Part shown: one piece after another, positions 1 through 7,673 of the stretch
Layout: each line of letters opens with the position of its first letter
Numbering within the stretch: position 1 is the stretch's first letter
Assembly (NCBI GenBank): GCA_049511415.1
Contig: JBEKYC010000109.1
Span: 1-14,843, forward strand
Origin: Bog-159 sp049511415
GTDB taxonomy: Bacteria; Acidobacteriota; Terriglobia; Bryobacterales; Bryobacteraceae
Length of the DNA: 14,843 bases
Direction of reading: 5' to 3'
Program-made: the position numbers and the translations under genes
Notes under the pieces: generated by a model
The model's database searches: none
What the model saw: only the letters and a program-made list of their open reading frames with translations
Told to the model about the DNA's origin: nothing

Positions 1-1
1 C

Positions 2-1000
2 CGCATCGACGAGTTTCTCGGCAAGGGTTACGAGATGCGCAACATCGACACCGGCGAGCCGCTCTCCACCATTCGGGACCGCATCCTCAGCGCCAACGCC
101 TATATCGGCGCATTTCCGCTGGCCGAAGCGCTGGCCACGGGCGCCGACGTGGTGATCTCCGGCCGCTGCGCGGATGCCGCCTTGGTGATGGCGCCCATGA
201 TCGAACGCTTTGGCTGGCAGCCCGATGACTACGACAAACTCGCTGCCGGCATCGTGGCCGGGCACATCATCGAATGCGGCGCGCAATGTTCCGGCGGCAA
301 CTGCCAGGTGGATTGGCAGAACATCCCGGATCTGGCGAACATCGGCTATCCCGTCGTCGAAGCCGAGCCGGACGGATCTTTCGTGGTAACCAAGCATCCC
401 GGCACGGGCGGGCGCATCGATTCGCACGGCGTGAAGGAGCAGTTACTCTACGAGATCGGCGATCCGCGCCGCTATATGACACCCGACGTGATCGCCGATT
501 TCACGTCCCTGCAATTGGAGGACGCTGGCCCCGACCGCGTGCATGGCTGCGGCGTGCGCGGCGGTCCACGCCCGGAAATGTTGAAGGCGTCCATCAGCTA
601 TCATGCCGGCTGGAAGGCTTCCGGCACGCTGGTCTACAGTTGGCCGCAGGCGCTCGAAAAGGCGCGCGTGGCGGACCGCATCACGCGCCAGCGCCTCGAT
701 CAACTCGGCCTGCGCTTCGACGAGATCTACACCGAATACTTCGGCGTGAATGCCTGCCATGGTCCTGCCGCGCCCCCGGTCGCCGATCCGCCTGAAGTGC
801 AGGTGCGCATCAGCGTACGCGGACCCGATAGGCGCGCCGTCGATCGCTTCACGCGCGAAATGATTCCGCTGGTGCTCACCGGTCCGCCCGGCGGTACCGG
901 TTACGGCGACGGCCGTCCCGAAGTCCGCCAGATCGTGGCGTACTGGCCCGCGCTGATTCCGCGCGAAGAGATCCGGACGCGCGTGGAGGTGGTCGCATGA
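2..1000 (+). CDS. Acyclic terpene utilisation AtuA family protein (DUF1446), 3' part
   Basis: The frame is open from base 2 to a TGA at 998-1000, giving 332 visible residues; the N-terminal part lies upstream of the window. The sequence matches my knowledge of the AtuA/DUF1446 family: a segment reading SANAYIGAFPLAEAL followed by VVISGRCADAAL, then a GAQCSGGN loop and a conserved GGPRPEMLK stretch. The family takes its name from the acyclic terpene (citronellol/geraniol) catabolic cluster of Pseudomonas, but its biochemical activity is not settled. Many members also carry a C-terminal AtuA-like domain; here that domain is a separate gene starting inside the stop codon (ATGA overlap at 997-1000), so the two products are probably co-translated and may form one complex. 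The enoyl-CoA hydratase downstream supports a role in acyl-CoA catabolism. Family assignment is confident; the substrate is unknown. Confidence 0.85.
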   Translation, partial: RIDEFLGKGYEMRNIDTGEPLSTIRDRILSANAYIGAFPLAEALATGADVVISGRCADAALVMAPMIERFGWQPDDYDKLAAGIVAGHIIECGAQCSGGNCQVDWQNIPDLANIGYPVVEAEPDGSFVVTKHPGTGGRIDSHGVKEQLLYEIGDPRRYMTPDVIADFTSLQLEDAGPDRVHGCGVRGGPRPEMLKASISYHAGWKASGTLVYSWPQALEKARVADRITRQRLDQLGLRFDEIYTEYFGVNACHGPAAPPVADPPEVQVRISVRGPDRRAVDRFTREMIPLVLTGPPGGTGYGDGRPEVRQIVAYWPALIPREEIRTRVEVVA

Positions 1001-1329
1001 CGGTGCCGCTCTCCCGCATCGCCCACACCCGCTCGGGAGACAAGGGCGACATCTCGAACATCGGAGTGATTGCCTGGCAGCCGCAATACTATCCCGTGCT
1101 ATTGCGCGAGGTCACGCCGGAGCGTGTGAAAGCCTATTTCGGCGAACTCGTGCAGGACCGCGTGGAGCGCTTCGAACTGCCCAATCTGCACGCGTTGAAT
1201 TTCCTGCTGCATCACGGCCTGGGGGGCGGCGGCACGGTTTCCCTGCGCACCGATGCGCAAGGCAAAACCATGGGCGCCGCACTGCTGGGCCTGGAGATCG
1301 ATATCGATGAGCGAGACCTTAGAGATTAG
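997..1329 (+). CDS. AtuA-like C-terminal domain protein (small subunit)
   Basis: A 110-residue protein with the hallmark start of the AtuA-like domain, IAHTRSGDKGDISNIGV near residues 7-23, and a conserved NFLLHHGLGGGG stretch near residues 68-79. The family corresponds to the C-terminal ~100 residues of single-chain AtuA proteins. The start is fixed by the ATGA overlap with the preceding gene, which implies translational coupling and a shared complex with the DUF1446 protein. Its 3' end overlaps the enoyl-CoA hydratase start by 23 bases. No membrane segment or signal peptide is visible, so it is likely cytoplasmic. The molecular function is unknown in this family; a role in acyl-CoA or terpenoid degradation is inferred from neighbours only. 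Confidence 0.85.
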   Translation: MTVPLSRIAHTRSGDKGDISNIGVIAWQPQYYPVLLREVTPERVKAYFGELVQDRVERFELPNLHALNFLLHHGLGGGGTVSLRTDAQGKTMGAALLGLEIDIDERDLRD

Positions 1330-2098
1330 CCGGCGCGGCCGCGTGCTCGATCTGGCCTTGAACCGGCCCGACCGGCGCAACGCGCTGAACATGGAGCTAT
1401 GCACGGCACTGGGCAATGCTTTCGAGCAGGCGGAGAACGACGCCAGCGTCGGCGCGATCCTGCTCAGCGGCAACGGCAAGGCATTCTGCGCGGGCATGGA
1501 TCTGCACGAAGTGCTCGCGCCCGCCGCCGGCCCGGTGAACGAACTACACGAGCGCATCTTCACGGCCGGCATGCGCATGACCAAGCCGCTGGTCGCCGCG
1601 GTGCATGGTCCGGCGCTGGCGGGCGGAACCGGTCTGGCGGCGAACTGCCATATCGTGGTGGCGGCCGACGACGCCACATTCGGGTTGACTGAAATCCGCA
1701 TCGGATTGTGGCCCTTTGTGATCTTCCGGACCATCGTGGCCGCTCTGGGCCAGCGGCGGGCCACGGAACTGGCCTTGAGCGGCAGAATCTTTGGGGCCGC
1801 CGAGGCGCGCGAATACGGACTGGTCCACCAGGTAGTCGAGGCGGCCAGCCTTCTGCAGCAAGCGCAAGAAATCACCGCCGCCATCGCCGAGGCCAGCCCT
1901 ACCGCGATCCACGCCGGCTTGGCTTTCGTGCGCGATGCGCGCGGCAAATCCTGGGAAGAGGCCGGCGATCTGGCACGCCAGAGGCGGACTGAAGTCTTCC
2001 ATAGTGCCGATTTCCAGGAGGGCATTCGGGCGTTTCAGGAGAAGCGGCGTCCGCGCTGGCCGTCGTATGGGGCACAACATCTTGGGGGCGAATCCTAG
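1307..2098 (+). CDS. Enoyl-CoA hydratase/isomerase family protein (crotonase fold)
   Basis: A 263-residue crotonase-family protein, close to the usual ~260. I chose the ATG at 1307 because the family sequence begins right after it (RVLDLALNRPDRRNALN); the frame stays open upstream only through the neighbouring gene. The oxyanion-hole segment KAFCAGMDL (residues 58-66) and the HGPALAGGTGLA loop (100-111) are present. Two acidic residues align with the catalytic glutamates of rat mitochondrial hydratase: E129 in LTEIRIG and E154 in ATELALSG. The enzyme is therefore probably an active hydratase, adding water to a 2-enoyl-CoA in the cytoplasm. It overlaps the AtuA-like gene by 23 bases and is likely the last gene of that operon. 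It could be an AtuE-like hydratase acting on a branched or terpenoid acyl-CoA, but the sequence alone does not fix the substrate. Confidence 0.88.
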   Translation: MSETLEISRRGRVLDLALNRPDRRNALNMELCTALGNAFEQAENDASVGAILLSGNGKAFCAGMDLHEVLAPAAGPVNELHERIFTAGMRMTKPLVAAVHGPALAGGTGLAANCHIVVAADDATFGLTEIRIGLWPFVIFRTIVAALGQRRATELALSGRIFGAAEAREYGLVHQVVEAASLLQQAQEITAAIAEASPTAIHAGLAFVRDARGKSWEEAGDLARQRRTEVFHSADFQEGIRAFQEKRRPRWPSYGAQHLGGES

Positions 2099-2126
2099 AT
2101 AACCCATTTTACAGCGCACCAGGTAC

Positions 2127-2155
2127 TTTACTTTTGCCGCAGACGAGTTTAGTAT
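2127..2155 (+). promoter_or_regulatory. Candidate sigma-70-type promoter of smc
   Basis: TTTACT (2127-2132) and TAGTAT (2150-2155) are separated by exactly 17 bases. They match four of six -35 and four of six -10 consensus positions. The site lies in the only gap between the AtuA operon and smc, and it would give a leader of about 30 bases. This supports smc being transcribed separately from the genes before it. No terminator is visible between the two units, so readthrough is also possible. Confidence 0.45.
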
Positions 2156-2191
2156 GGTAACGATCCCCCGAGCAAGACGAGGTAAACGGTT

Positions 2192-5100
2192 TTGCTGAAA
2201 CTAAAACGCGTCGAATTGCAGGGCTTCAAATCCTTCTGTGACCGCACGGAACTCCGCTTCAATGGCGGCGGCATCGCGGCCGTTGTGGGACCGAACGGGT
2301 GCGGCAAATCCAACTTGAGCGATGCCATCAGTTGGGTGCTCGGGGAACAATCGGCGAAGACCTTGCGCGGGGCGCGCATGGAAGACGTGATTTTTGCAGG
2401 CACCCGCGACCGCAAGCCGGTGGGGTTGGCGGCGGTCACCATGACGCTCGTCGATCCCATGATACACCACGAGGCTGGGGAGCCAGGCACGAACGGCCAC
2501 GCGCACACCTCGCCGATTCCCATCACGGCGAAGAACGGCGAGATCACCATCACGCGGCGGCTGTACCGGTCGGGCGAGAGCGAATACCTGATCGACGGCC
2601 GCACCGCCCGCCTGCGCGATATCCAGGACATCTTCATGGGCACCGGCCTGGGCCCCGAAAGCTACGCCATTATCGAGCAGGGACGCATCGGGCAGATCCT
2701 CAGTTCCAAGCCGCAGGATCGCCGCGCGATTATCGAAGAAGCCGCGGGCATCACCAAGTACAAAAGCCGCAAGCGGCTGGCGGAAGCCAAGCTGGAGAGC
2801 GCCAAACAAAACCTGGCGCGCGTGTTTGACATTCTGGAAGAAGTCACCCGGCAGGTGAATTCGCTGAAGCGGCAGGCGGCCAAGGCCCGGCGTTACGCCG
2901 AATTGAAGATCGAGATGGATAGCCGGCTGCGCGTGGCGCTTTCCGGCAAGTTCCGCATGCTGGAGCGGGAAGCCGCCAAATCGGCCATCGATCTGAACCT
3001 GGCATCCACGGAGTTGCGGGAGCTATCGGGAGAGGTCGGCGCCAAAGAGCAGTCGCACACGGAATTGCAGGCGCAGTGCTACCAAGCCGAGATGCAACTC
3101 ACGGAACTGCGGCGGGAGTTGGCCGAGTGCCAGGTGGAAACCGAGCGCACGCGCGGACGGTTGGAATCGCAGGTGAAGGAGAGCGGCGCCATCGAGCAGC
3201 GGATCGGGCAGGCCGAGAAGGAGTCGCAGGAACTGGAAGTCCGGCTGGGCCGCATCGGCGCCGATCTGGACACGCATCAGCAGCAGGTGACCACGCTCGA
3301 AGAGCAGATCGGGCAATCGCGCGAGCGCATGGTGGAGAAGAGCCGCCTGCGCGAGGAGTGCCAGCATGCGGTGCGCGAGCGCGAGAAAGCCATCGAAGGC
3401 AGCCGGACCGCGGTGCTGCGGCTGCTGGGCGAAGTCTCGACGCTGCGCAACCAGCTCGCGCAGATGAACGAGTACCTGGCGGGCATCGAGCGGGAAACAC
3501 TCCGTGTGCAGAAGGATGAGCAGACCGCGGCCGCGGAACTCGAACGGCTGACGGCCGCGCGCGGGGCTCTTTCCCAGACTATGGCGCAGCGCCAGCTTGA
3601 ACTGGAAGCCGTCAGCGGCCAGCGCCAGCAGACGGAGGAAGAACTGGGCGCGCGGCGGCGGAGCGCGGTGGAAGTGCGCGGCCGGATCGATGCGCTGCGC
3701 ACGGAATGTTCGCAACTGCGGGCGCGCAAGCAGTCGCTCGAAGAAGTGCTGGCGCACCGCAGCTACACGACGGAATCGGTGAAGCGGCTGTTCGCCGCGC
3801 TCGAAAAGGGCAAGGCGCAGGACCTGCGCCCGCAAGGCGTGCTGGCGGATTTCGTGGAAGTCGATCCGCAGTTCGAAAAACCCGCCGAAGAGTTCCTGCA
3901 CGATGAACTTGAATACGTGGTGGTGGAGAACTGGGCGCAAGCCGACCGGGGTTTGGACTTCCTGCGCGCGGAACTGGACGGGCGCGCCACGTTCCTGATC
4001 CATCCGGAGAAGAACGGAAACGGCAACGGCCATTTGCCGGAGCCGGCTATCGGACCCGAGACGGGTATCCAGTCGCGGCTCAGCGATTCGCTGCGGCTCA
4101 CCAACGGCTTGGCCGGACGCGCGGCGACACTGCTGCCGCGCGTGTCGCTGTGCTTTGTGGCGGAGGATCGCGCGGCGGCGCAGCGCCTGGCCACCAGCTA
4201 TCCGCATCTGTACTTCCTGACCGTCGATGGCCTATGCTATCACGGCCACACGGTGACTGGCGGCAAGAAGACGGCCAGTGGGCCGCTGGCTATGAAGCGC
4301 GAGGCGCGCGAACTGGGTGTGACGCTGGCGGCCAAGCAGAAATCTCTGGACGAACAGGTCGCCCGCCTGGAGGATCTGAATCGCGAGATCGGTGTTCTGG
4401 AAACGGAATTGGAACGGTTGCGCGGCGTGCAGCAGGCGCGCGAGAAGGATCGCGTGGCGCTGGAGCACGAGATGCGCAAGCTGGCGGACGACACCAACCG
4501 GGTGAACTCGCGGCTTTCCGTAGCGCGGCTGGAACTGGACCGGCTCAAGCGGGATGTGGAGCGTGCCCAGGAACAGCGCGAGCGCAATCAGCAGGCTGTC
4601 ACCGAGAAGGAAACTCTGCGCGAACAGCGCGAGCAGGAGTTGGAAGATCAGCGGGAGTTTCTGGAGAAACTGTCGGCCGAAGCCACGGCACTGAGCGAGG
4701 ATCATTCGGCATTGCGCGCGGAGTTGGCCGGTTTGGAAGAACGCCATCGCGGCGAGCGGGCCGCCATGGGCCGCCTGGAGGCGCAGCAGAAGGAAGGCAC
4801 GGCGCGCATGGCGGCGATCGGCGGGGAGATCGAGCGGCTGGGCGTGCATCGCGCCAACCTGCTGGCCGACAACATCGAACTGGACCGCAAGTTGGCGGCG
4901 CTAGGCGAACAGGCCCTGAAGACTGAGACGGCGGTGAATACGCTGGCCGGTGAAGAGGCGGGCATGCGCGAGGCTTTAGCGGCGGCCGATGAGGATCTGA
5001 AGCTGCTGCGCATGCGGGTGGAAGTGGCGCATCAGAGCCGCTCACAGATCGAAGTGGAGTTAGTGAAGCGGCAGGCCGAGCTGAAGTATCTGGACGAAAC

Positions 5101-5830
5101 CAGCCGCAAGGAATTGAACTGCTCCGTGCAGGAACTGGCGGCCGAGGATGAGACTGTGCCGGATGCGGAGGCTATCGGCGAAGCCGAGAAGCTGTACGAA
5201 GAAGTGCGCGCGCGCATCGAGGCGCTAGGACCGGTGAACGCGCAAGCCATGGAGGAGTTTCAGGAGGCGTCGCAGCGGCAGGAGTTCCTGAGCGCGCAAC
5301 GGCAGGATCTGCTGGATTCCATACGCGACACGGAGAAGGCCATTTCCGATATCGACCAGGTGTCGCGGCAGAGATTCGCGGACGCTTTCGAGCACATCAA
5401 TCAGAACTTCCGCGAGGCGTTCCAGACGCTGTTCGGCGGCGGCACGGGCGAGATGCGGCTGACCGACGAAACCAATCTCTCCGATTCCGGCATCGACATT
5501 GTGGCGTCGCCGCCGGGAAAGAAGCTGCAGAACGTGCTGCTGCTTTCGGGCGGCGAGAAGGCGCTGGCCGCGGTGGCGCTGCTGATGGCGATCTTCCGCT
5601 ACCAGCCGAGCCCATTCTGTATCCTGGACGAAGTGGACGCGCCGCTGGACGAGGCCAACATCGAACGGCTGACGCGGCTGCTGCGGGAGATGTCCACGCA
5701 CACGCAGTTCATCGTGATTACGCACTCCAAGAAGACCATGGAGTCGGCGCAGGCGATGTACGGCGTCACCATGCAGGAGCCGGGGGTGTCGAAGCTGGTG
5801 TCGGTGAAGTTCCAGCCGGCCGCGGCGTAG
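2192..5830 (+). CDS. smc: Chromosome segregation protein SMC
   Basis: A full-length 1212-residue SMC ATPase, the core of bacterial condensin; it normally works as a dimer with ScpA and ScpB to compact and separate chromosomes. Visible in order: N-terminal ATPase half with Walker A GPNGCGKS (33-40); a first long heptad-rich coiled coil (~170-540); the hinge (~545-700), with a Gly/Asn-rich GNGNGH insertion; a second coiled coil (~700-1010); then the C-terminal half with signature LSGGEK (1118-1123), Walker B CILDEVD with D1146 and E1147, and the D-loop APLDEAN. The start is TTG at 2192, preceded by GAGG at 2179-2182 with good spacing; residues 1-20 match the family start (KLKRVELQGFKSF). scpA and scpB are not in the window. 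Its last ~26 codons are repeated, slightly altered, at 7003-7075, behind an inserted gene. Confidence 0.97.
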   Translation: MLKLKRVELQGFKSFCDRTELRFNGGGIAAVVGPNGCGKSNLSDAISWVLGEQSAKTLRGARMEDVIFAGTRDRKPVGLAAVTMTLVDPMIHHEAGEPGTNGHAHTSPIPITAKNGEITITRRLYRSGESEYLIDGRTARLRDIQDIFMGTGLGPESYAIIEQGRIGQILSSKPQDRRAIIEEAAGITKYKSRKRLAEAKLESAKQNLARVFDILEEVTRQVNSLKRQAAKARRYAELKIEMDSRLRVALSGKFRMLEREAAKSAIDLNLASTELRELSGEVGAKEQSHTELQAQCYQAEMQLTELRRELAECQVETERTRGRLESQVKESGAIEQRIGQAEKESQELEVRLGRIGADLDTHQQQVTTLEEQIGQSRERMVEKSRLREECQHAVREREKAIEGSRTAVLRLLGEVSTLRNQLAQMNEYLAGIERETLRVQKDEQTAAAELERLTAARGALSQTMAQRQLELEAVSGQRQQTEEELGARRRSAVEVRGRIDALRTECSQLRARKQSLEEVLAHRSYTTESVKRLFAALEKGKAQDLRPQGVLADFVEVDPQFEKPAEEFLHDELEYVVVENWAQADRGLDFLRAELDGRATFLIHPEKNGNGNGHLPEPAIGPETGIQSRLSDSLRLTNGLAGRAATLLPRVSLCFVAEDRAAAQRLATSYPHLYFLTVDGLCYHGHTVTGGKKTASGPLAMKREARELGVTLAAKQKSLDEQVARLEDLNREIGVLETELERLRGVQQAREKDRVALEHEMRKLADDTNRVNSRLSVARLELDRLKRDVERAQEQRERNQQAVTEKETLREQREQELEDQREFLEKLSAEATALSEDHSALRAELAGLEERHRGERAAMGRLEAQQKEGTARMAAIGGEIERLGVHRANLLADNIELDRKLAALGEQALKTETAVNTLAGEEAGMREALAAADEDLKLLRMRVEVAHQSRSQIEVELVKRQAELKYLDETSRKELNCSVQELAAEDETVPDAEAIGEAEKLYEEVRARIEALGPVNAQAMEEFQEASQRQEFLSAQRQDLLDSIRDTEKAISDIDQVSRQRFADAFEHINQNFREAFQTLFGGGTGEMRLTDETNLSDSGIDIVASPPGKKLQNVLLLSGGEKALAAVALLMAIFRYQPSPFCILDEVDAPLDEANIERLTRLLREMSTHTQFIVITHSKKTMESAQAMYGVTMQEPGVSKLVSVKFQPAAA
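5752..5830 (+). repeat. Direct repeat, left copy: 3' end of smc
   Basis: This is the genuine end of smc, from GGCGATGTAC to the TAG stop. It is matched by 7003-7075. The alignment shows six single-base differences and one six-base gap (GTGTCG or TCGGTG) in the right copy. The two copies bracket the FRG-domain gene; the start-to-start distance is 1251 bases. The repeat is too long and gene-specific to be a normal transposase target-site duplication. Confidence 0.85.
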
Positions 5831-6072
5831 AGCTCAAAGCGGCCTGGCCGCGAAGAAATCGTTGCGTCGGCGGCTTCCGAGCACCTTGCGATGACGAGTG
5901 TGCGGTTACGCATGTCCGATGTAGCTGGCCCCATGAGAGGCACGCGAAAACGACCAATGCGGGTTGGTACAGCCACCAATTATGGCGGGATTGATGCCGC
6001 TGCGCCGGCGAACTCGCAGGGTATGCGTTGTCGGTTTAGCAGCAGTGTAGCGGCTGGGGCGAGTTGGACATT
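5831..6072. other. Non-coding stretch between smc and the FRG gene
   Basis: No convincing gene on either strand. Directly after the smc stop lies a perfect palindrome, GCGGCCTGGCCGC (5839-5851), which could form a 5-base-pair hairpin with a 3-base loop. No T-run follows, so I do not call it a terminator. TTGGT and ACCAA (5964-5968 and 5975-5979) form a minor inverted repeat. No clear promoter for the FRG gene was found. If the flanking smc repeats mark an insertion, this stretch is the left end of the inserted DNA. Confidence 0.5.
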
Positions 6073-6948
6073 ATGAATCATGCGGAAGCGCTCGCTGCGG
6101 CTTGGCCCAACGGTATCGCGGCGCACACTCTTCGCCGAATCGAAGACGCGATCAAGATCGGCACCAGTCTTCGGTACTACTTTTTCCGGGGCCAATCCAG
6201 AGTCTTTGAATGGCTCTTGCCAATCGTGCACCGGGCGCCATTTTCACAAACTCCGCGCGAGAATATTGAGTTCCGGGCTGCGCAGCGGTTTCGCCTGCGT
6301 GCGCGCTCATTTGCCCCCAAAGTGCCGGAATGGGGCGATCACCTGTCATGGCTGTTGATGATGCAGCACTATGGCGTACCGACTAGGCTTCTCGATTGGA
6401 CGACAAGCATTCTTGTCGCACTCTATTTTGCGGTTGCCGAGCCGAATGCCGAACCGGGTGAGGTCTGGTGCATGCATCCGAGCGTTTTGAATTGGCATAG
6501 TAACCGCCAAATCTGCGGCCCGGATGATCCACCGATCAAGTACCTCGCAGCGGAAGTCTTCCTGGAACCGAAGCAGCTTCCGGGATTGGCGGAGTCCCTC
6601 AATGTGAAGTCTCCACCAACTCTGCCACTGGCACTGATTCCGGCATTCGAGTTTCCGCGAATGGCTGCGCAGATGAGCCGGTTTACCATTCATCCTTCGG
6701 GCGACGGGGCCTCGATGATCGAATTCCTTCTTCGGACGGAGCAATACCTGGTCCGCTACAGAGTGCCAGCGGAGTATAAGCTCGGATTGAAGAGGGATCT
6801 AGCTTCGCTGGGTATTTCGCATGATACTTTGTACCAGAGGCTCGGATCACTGGCGAGGACTATCAGGGAAGAGATCCTCGAAGAGGATTTCGAGCTAATT
6901 GATCCGCCCCAGTTCGAGGCTAAATCCGAGCCGCCTCCAAACGGGTAG
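6073..6948 (+). CDS. FRG domain-containing protein
   Basis: A 291-residue protein whose N-terminal half fits the FRG domain family (PF08867). The FRG triplet is at residues 38-40 (YYFFRGQS), followed by a tryptophan/leucine/proline segment (EWLLPIVHR). The characteristic HYGVPTRLLDW sits at 99-109 and runs into a hydrophobic stretch, SILVALYFAV. The family's activity is uncharacterised. I chose the ATG at 6073 over an in-frame TTG at 6064 because a purine-rich GGGGCGAG lies at a better distance. No signal peptide or clear membrane segment is visible. The gene stands alone between two copies of the smc 3' end, and its base composition looks less GC-rich: 31 of 60 at 6361-6420 against 36 of 60 at 5581-5640 in smc, a small sample. 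This fits horizontally acquired cargo. A defence or toxin-like role is only a guess from context. Confidence 0.8.
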   Translation: MNHAEALAAAWPNGIAAHTLRRIEDAIKIGTSLRYYFFRGQSRVFEWLLPIVHRAPFSQTPRENIEFRAAQRFRLRARSFAPKVPEWGDHLSWLLMMQHYGVPTRLLDWTTSILVALYFAVAEPNAEPGEVWCMHPSVLNWHSNRQICGPDDPPIKYLAAEVFLEPKQLPGLAESLNVKSPPTLPLALIPAFEFPRMAAQMSRFTIHPSGDGASMIEFLLRTEQYLVRYRVPAEYKLGLKRDLASLGISHDTLYQRLGSLARTIREEILEEDFELIDPPQFEAKSEPPPNG

Positions 6949-7002
6949 TCACCGGGCGCATTTTCGCTGGGCATCGTGGCGGGCCGATGGCCCTTGGCGG
7001 CG
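6949..7002. other. Short gap with a GGGCC-GAT-GGCCC hairpin
   Basis: Between the FRG stop and the right smc repeat lies a perfect 5-base-pair inverted repeat with a 3-base loop at 6981-6993, followed by TTGGCGG. It could be a weak terminator for the FRG gene or a boundary feature of the inserted DNA. There is no T-run, so the call stays open. Confidence 0.3.
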
Positions 7003-7075
7003 GGCGATGTACGACGTCGCCATGCAGGAGCCGGGGGTATCGAAGTTGGTGAAGTTCCAGCCGGCGGCGGCATAG
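7003..7075 (+). repeat. Direct repeat, right copy: diverged smc 3'-end fragment
   Basis: This 73-base fragment repeats the end of smc (5752-5830). Read in the smc frame it still gives an uninterrupted peptide, MYDVAMQEPGVSKLVKF then QPAAA, ending in TAG. The genuine smc end reads MYGVTMQEPGVSKLVSVKF then QPAAA. Of the six base changes, four are silent and two change a residue, and the only gap removes exactly two codons. That pattern suggests the fragment diverged while still part of a working smc gene, perhaps in another lineage, before it ended up here. It has no start of its own and is probably not expressed. Confidence 0.85.
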
Positions 7076-7086
7076 ATCCGGCGCTC

Positions 7087-7443
7087 ATGGAATTCACCGC
7101 GCTCCGCAATGCCGATCACGCGATTGTTGATTTAGCTAAATTGTGCGACTACTGTTTGAGCCCGGAACATCCTGACGGTAAGCACAAGCCGCGGGTCTTC
7201 AAATCCGCATTTGGGTTGGGCCGGGTGGACGGCGAATGGTTGCGTGAGCGTATTCTGGAAGCGGTGACAACCAGACCAGCACTGCTCATTTCCACAACGC
7301 CGTTCGGAGTTCTTTGAGTGGTAGACTTTTTGTTGACCGCCCGGGCGGGATCGGCTGTCGTGCGAAGTGGTTGGATTTTGCGACATGGTGAGGACTTTCC
7401 GCGATTGACCACTTGCTACGCAAAGGTAGGAACGAGGCAATGA
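7087..7443 (+). pseudogene. DUF6883 protein gene interrupted by an in-frame TGA
   Basis: From the ATG at 7087 the frame reads a DUF6883-type protein: an IVDLAKLCDYCL start, SPEHPDGKHKPRVF at residues 31-44, then a leucine-rich segment up to TTPFGVL. A TGA at 7315-7317 stops it after 76 residues. In the same frame, without a gap, family-like sequence resumes (VVDFLLTARAG, then VVRSGWILRHGEDFPRLTT) and ends at a TGA at 7441-7443, which overlaps the ATG of the DUF4926 gene. Without the stop the product would be 118 residues, close to the family's usual ~110. The stop falls where relatives, as I recall them, carry an aromatic residue. I see no good ribosome binding site. The function of the family is unknown. 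A nonsense mutation is the simplest reading; readthrough is possible but unsupported. Confidence 0.75.
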
Positions 7444-7673
7444 ATACACCTATGTTTGCGTTGGTGGCGTTGACCGAGGATCTACCGGGCCACCGGTTGA
7501 CACGCGGCCAGATTGGCTCTGTCATCGAGCACCCGGAGCGCGGTGACGACCGCGCGTTGCTCGTTGAATTCTCCGACGAGCAAGGACAAACCTACGCGAT
7601 GGACCGGTGTGGCCAGAGCAATTGCTTGTTCTCCACCGGAACACCGAGGCCGCGTATGGGCCTCAAGGCGTGA
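7440..7673 (+). CDS. DUF4926 domain-containing protein, probably frameshifted near its end
   Basis: A 77-residue reading frame starting at the ATG that overlaps the DUF6883 stop (ATGA). It carries the DUF4926 pattern: VALTEDLPGHRLTRGQIGSV near residues 8-27, then LLVEFSDEQGQTYAM near 44-58. DUF6883 and DUF4926 genes are, to my knowledge, often adjacent, which suggests a functional pair; their activity is unknown. After residue ~58 the frame gives an unfamiliar, cysteine-containing tail. Another frame instead reads PEQLLVLHRNTEAA and stops at 7676-7678, and that resembles the usual end of this family. A one-base loss near 7600-7612 would explain this. The 3' end overlaps the convergent GloVer-repeat gene by 11 bases, or 16 in the alternative frame. 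It may be a decaying gene. Confidence 0.7.
   Translation: MNTPMFALVALTEDLPGHRLTRGQIGSVIEHPERGDDRALLVEFSDEQGQTYAMDRCGQSNCLFSTGTPRPRMGLKA

Noticed and set aside
3023..4207. A 394-residue open frame antisense to smc
   Set aside because: GC-rich coding sequence with heptad repeats leaves long open frames on the other strand. The peptide is Arg/Ala/Leu-rich and resembles no family, while the + strand is clearly smc.
5839..5851. GCGGCCTGGCCGC palindrome as the smc terminator
   Set aside because: No T-run follows on either strand, and the stem is only 5 base pairs with a 3-base loop. It is recorded only as part of the non-coding stretch.
6976..7086. An upstream in-frame extension of the DUF6883 gene from an ATG at 6976
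   Set aside because: This part reads through the smc fragment in a different frame and gives a Gly/Ala/Arg-rich peptide unlike the family. The family sequence starts at the ATG at 7087.
7315..7317. TGA in the DUF6883 gene as a selenocysteine codon
   Set aside because: I see no obvious hairpin of the SECIS type directly after it, and the aligned position in the family is not a redox residue as far as I know. A nonsense mutation is simpler.
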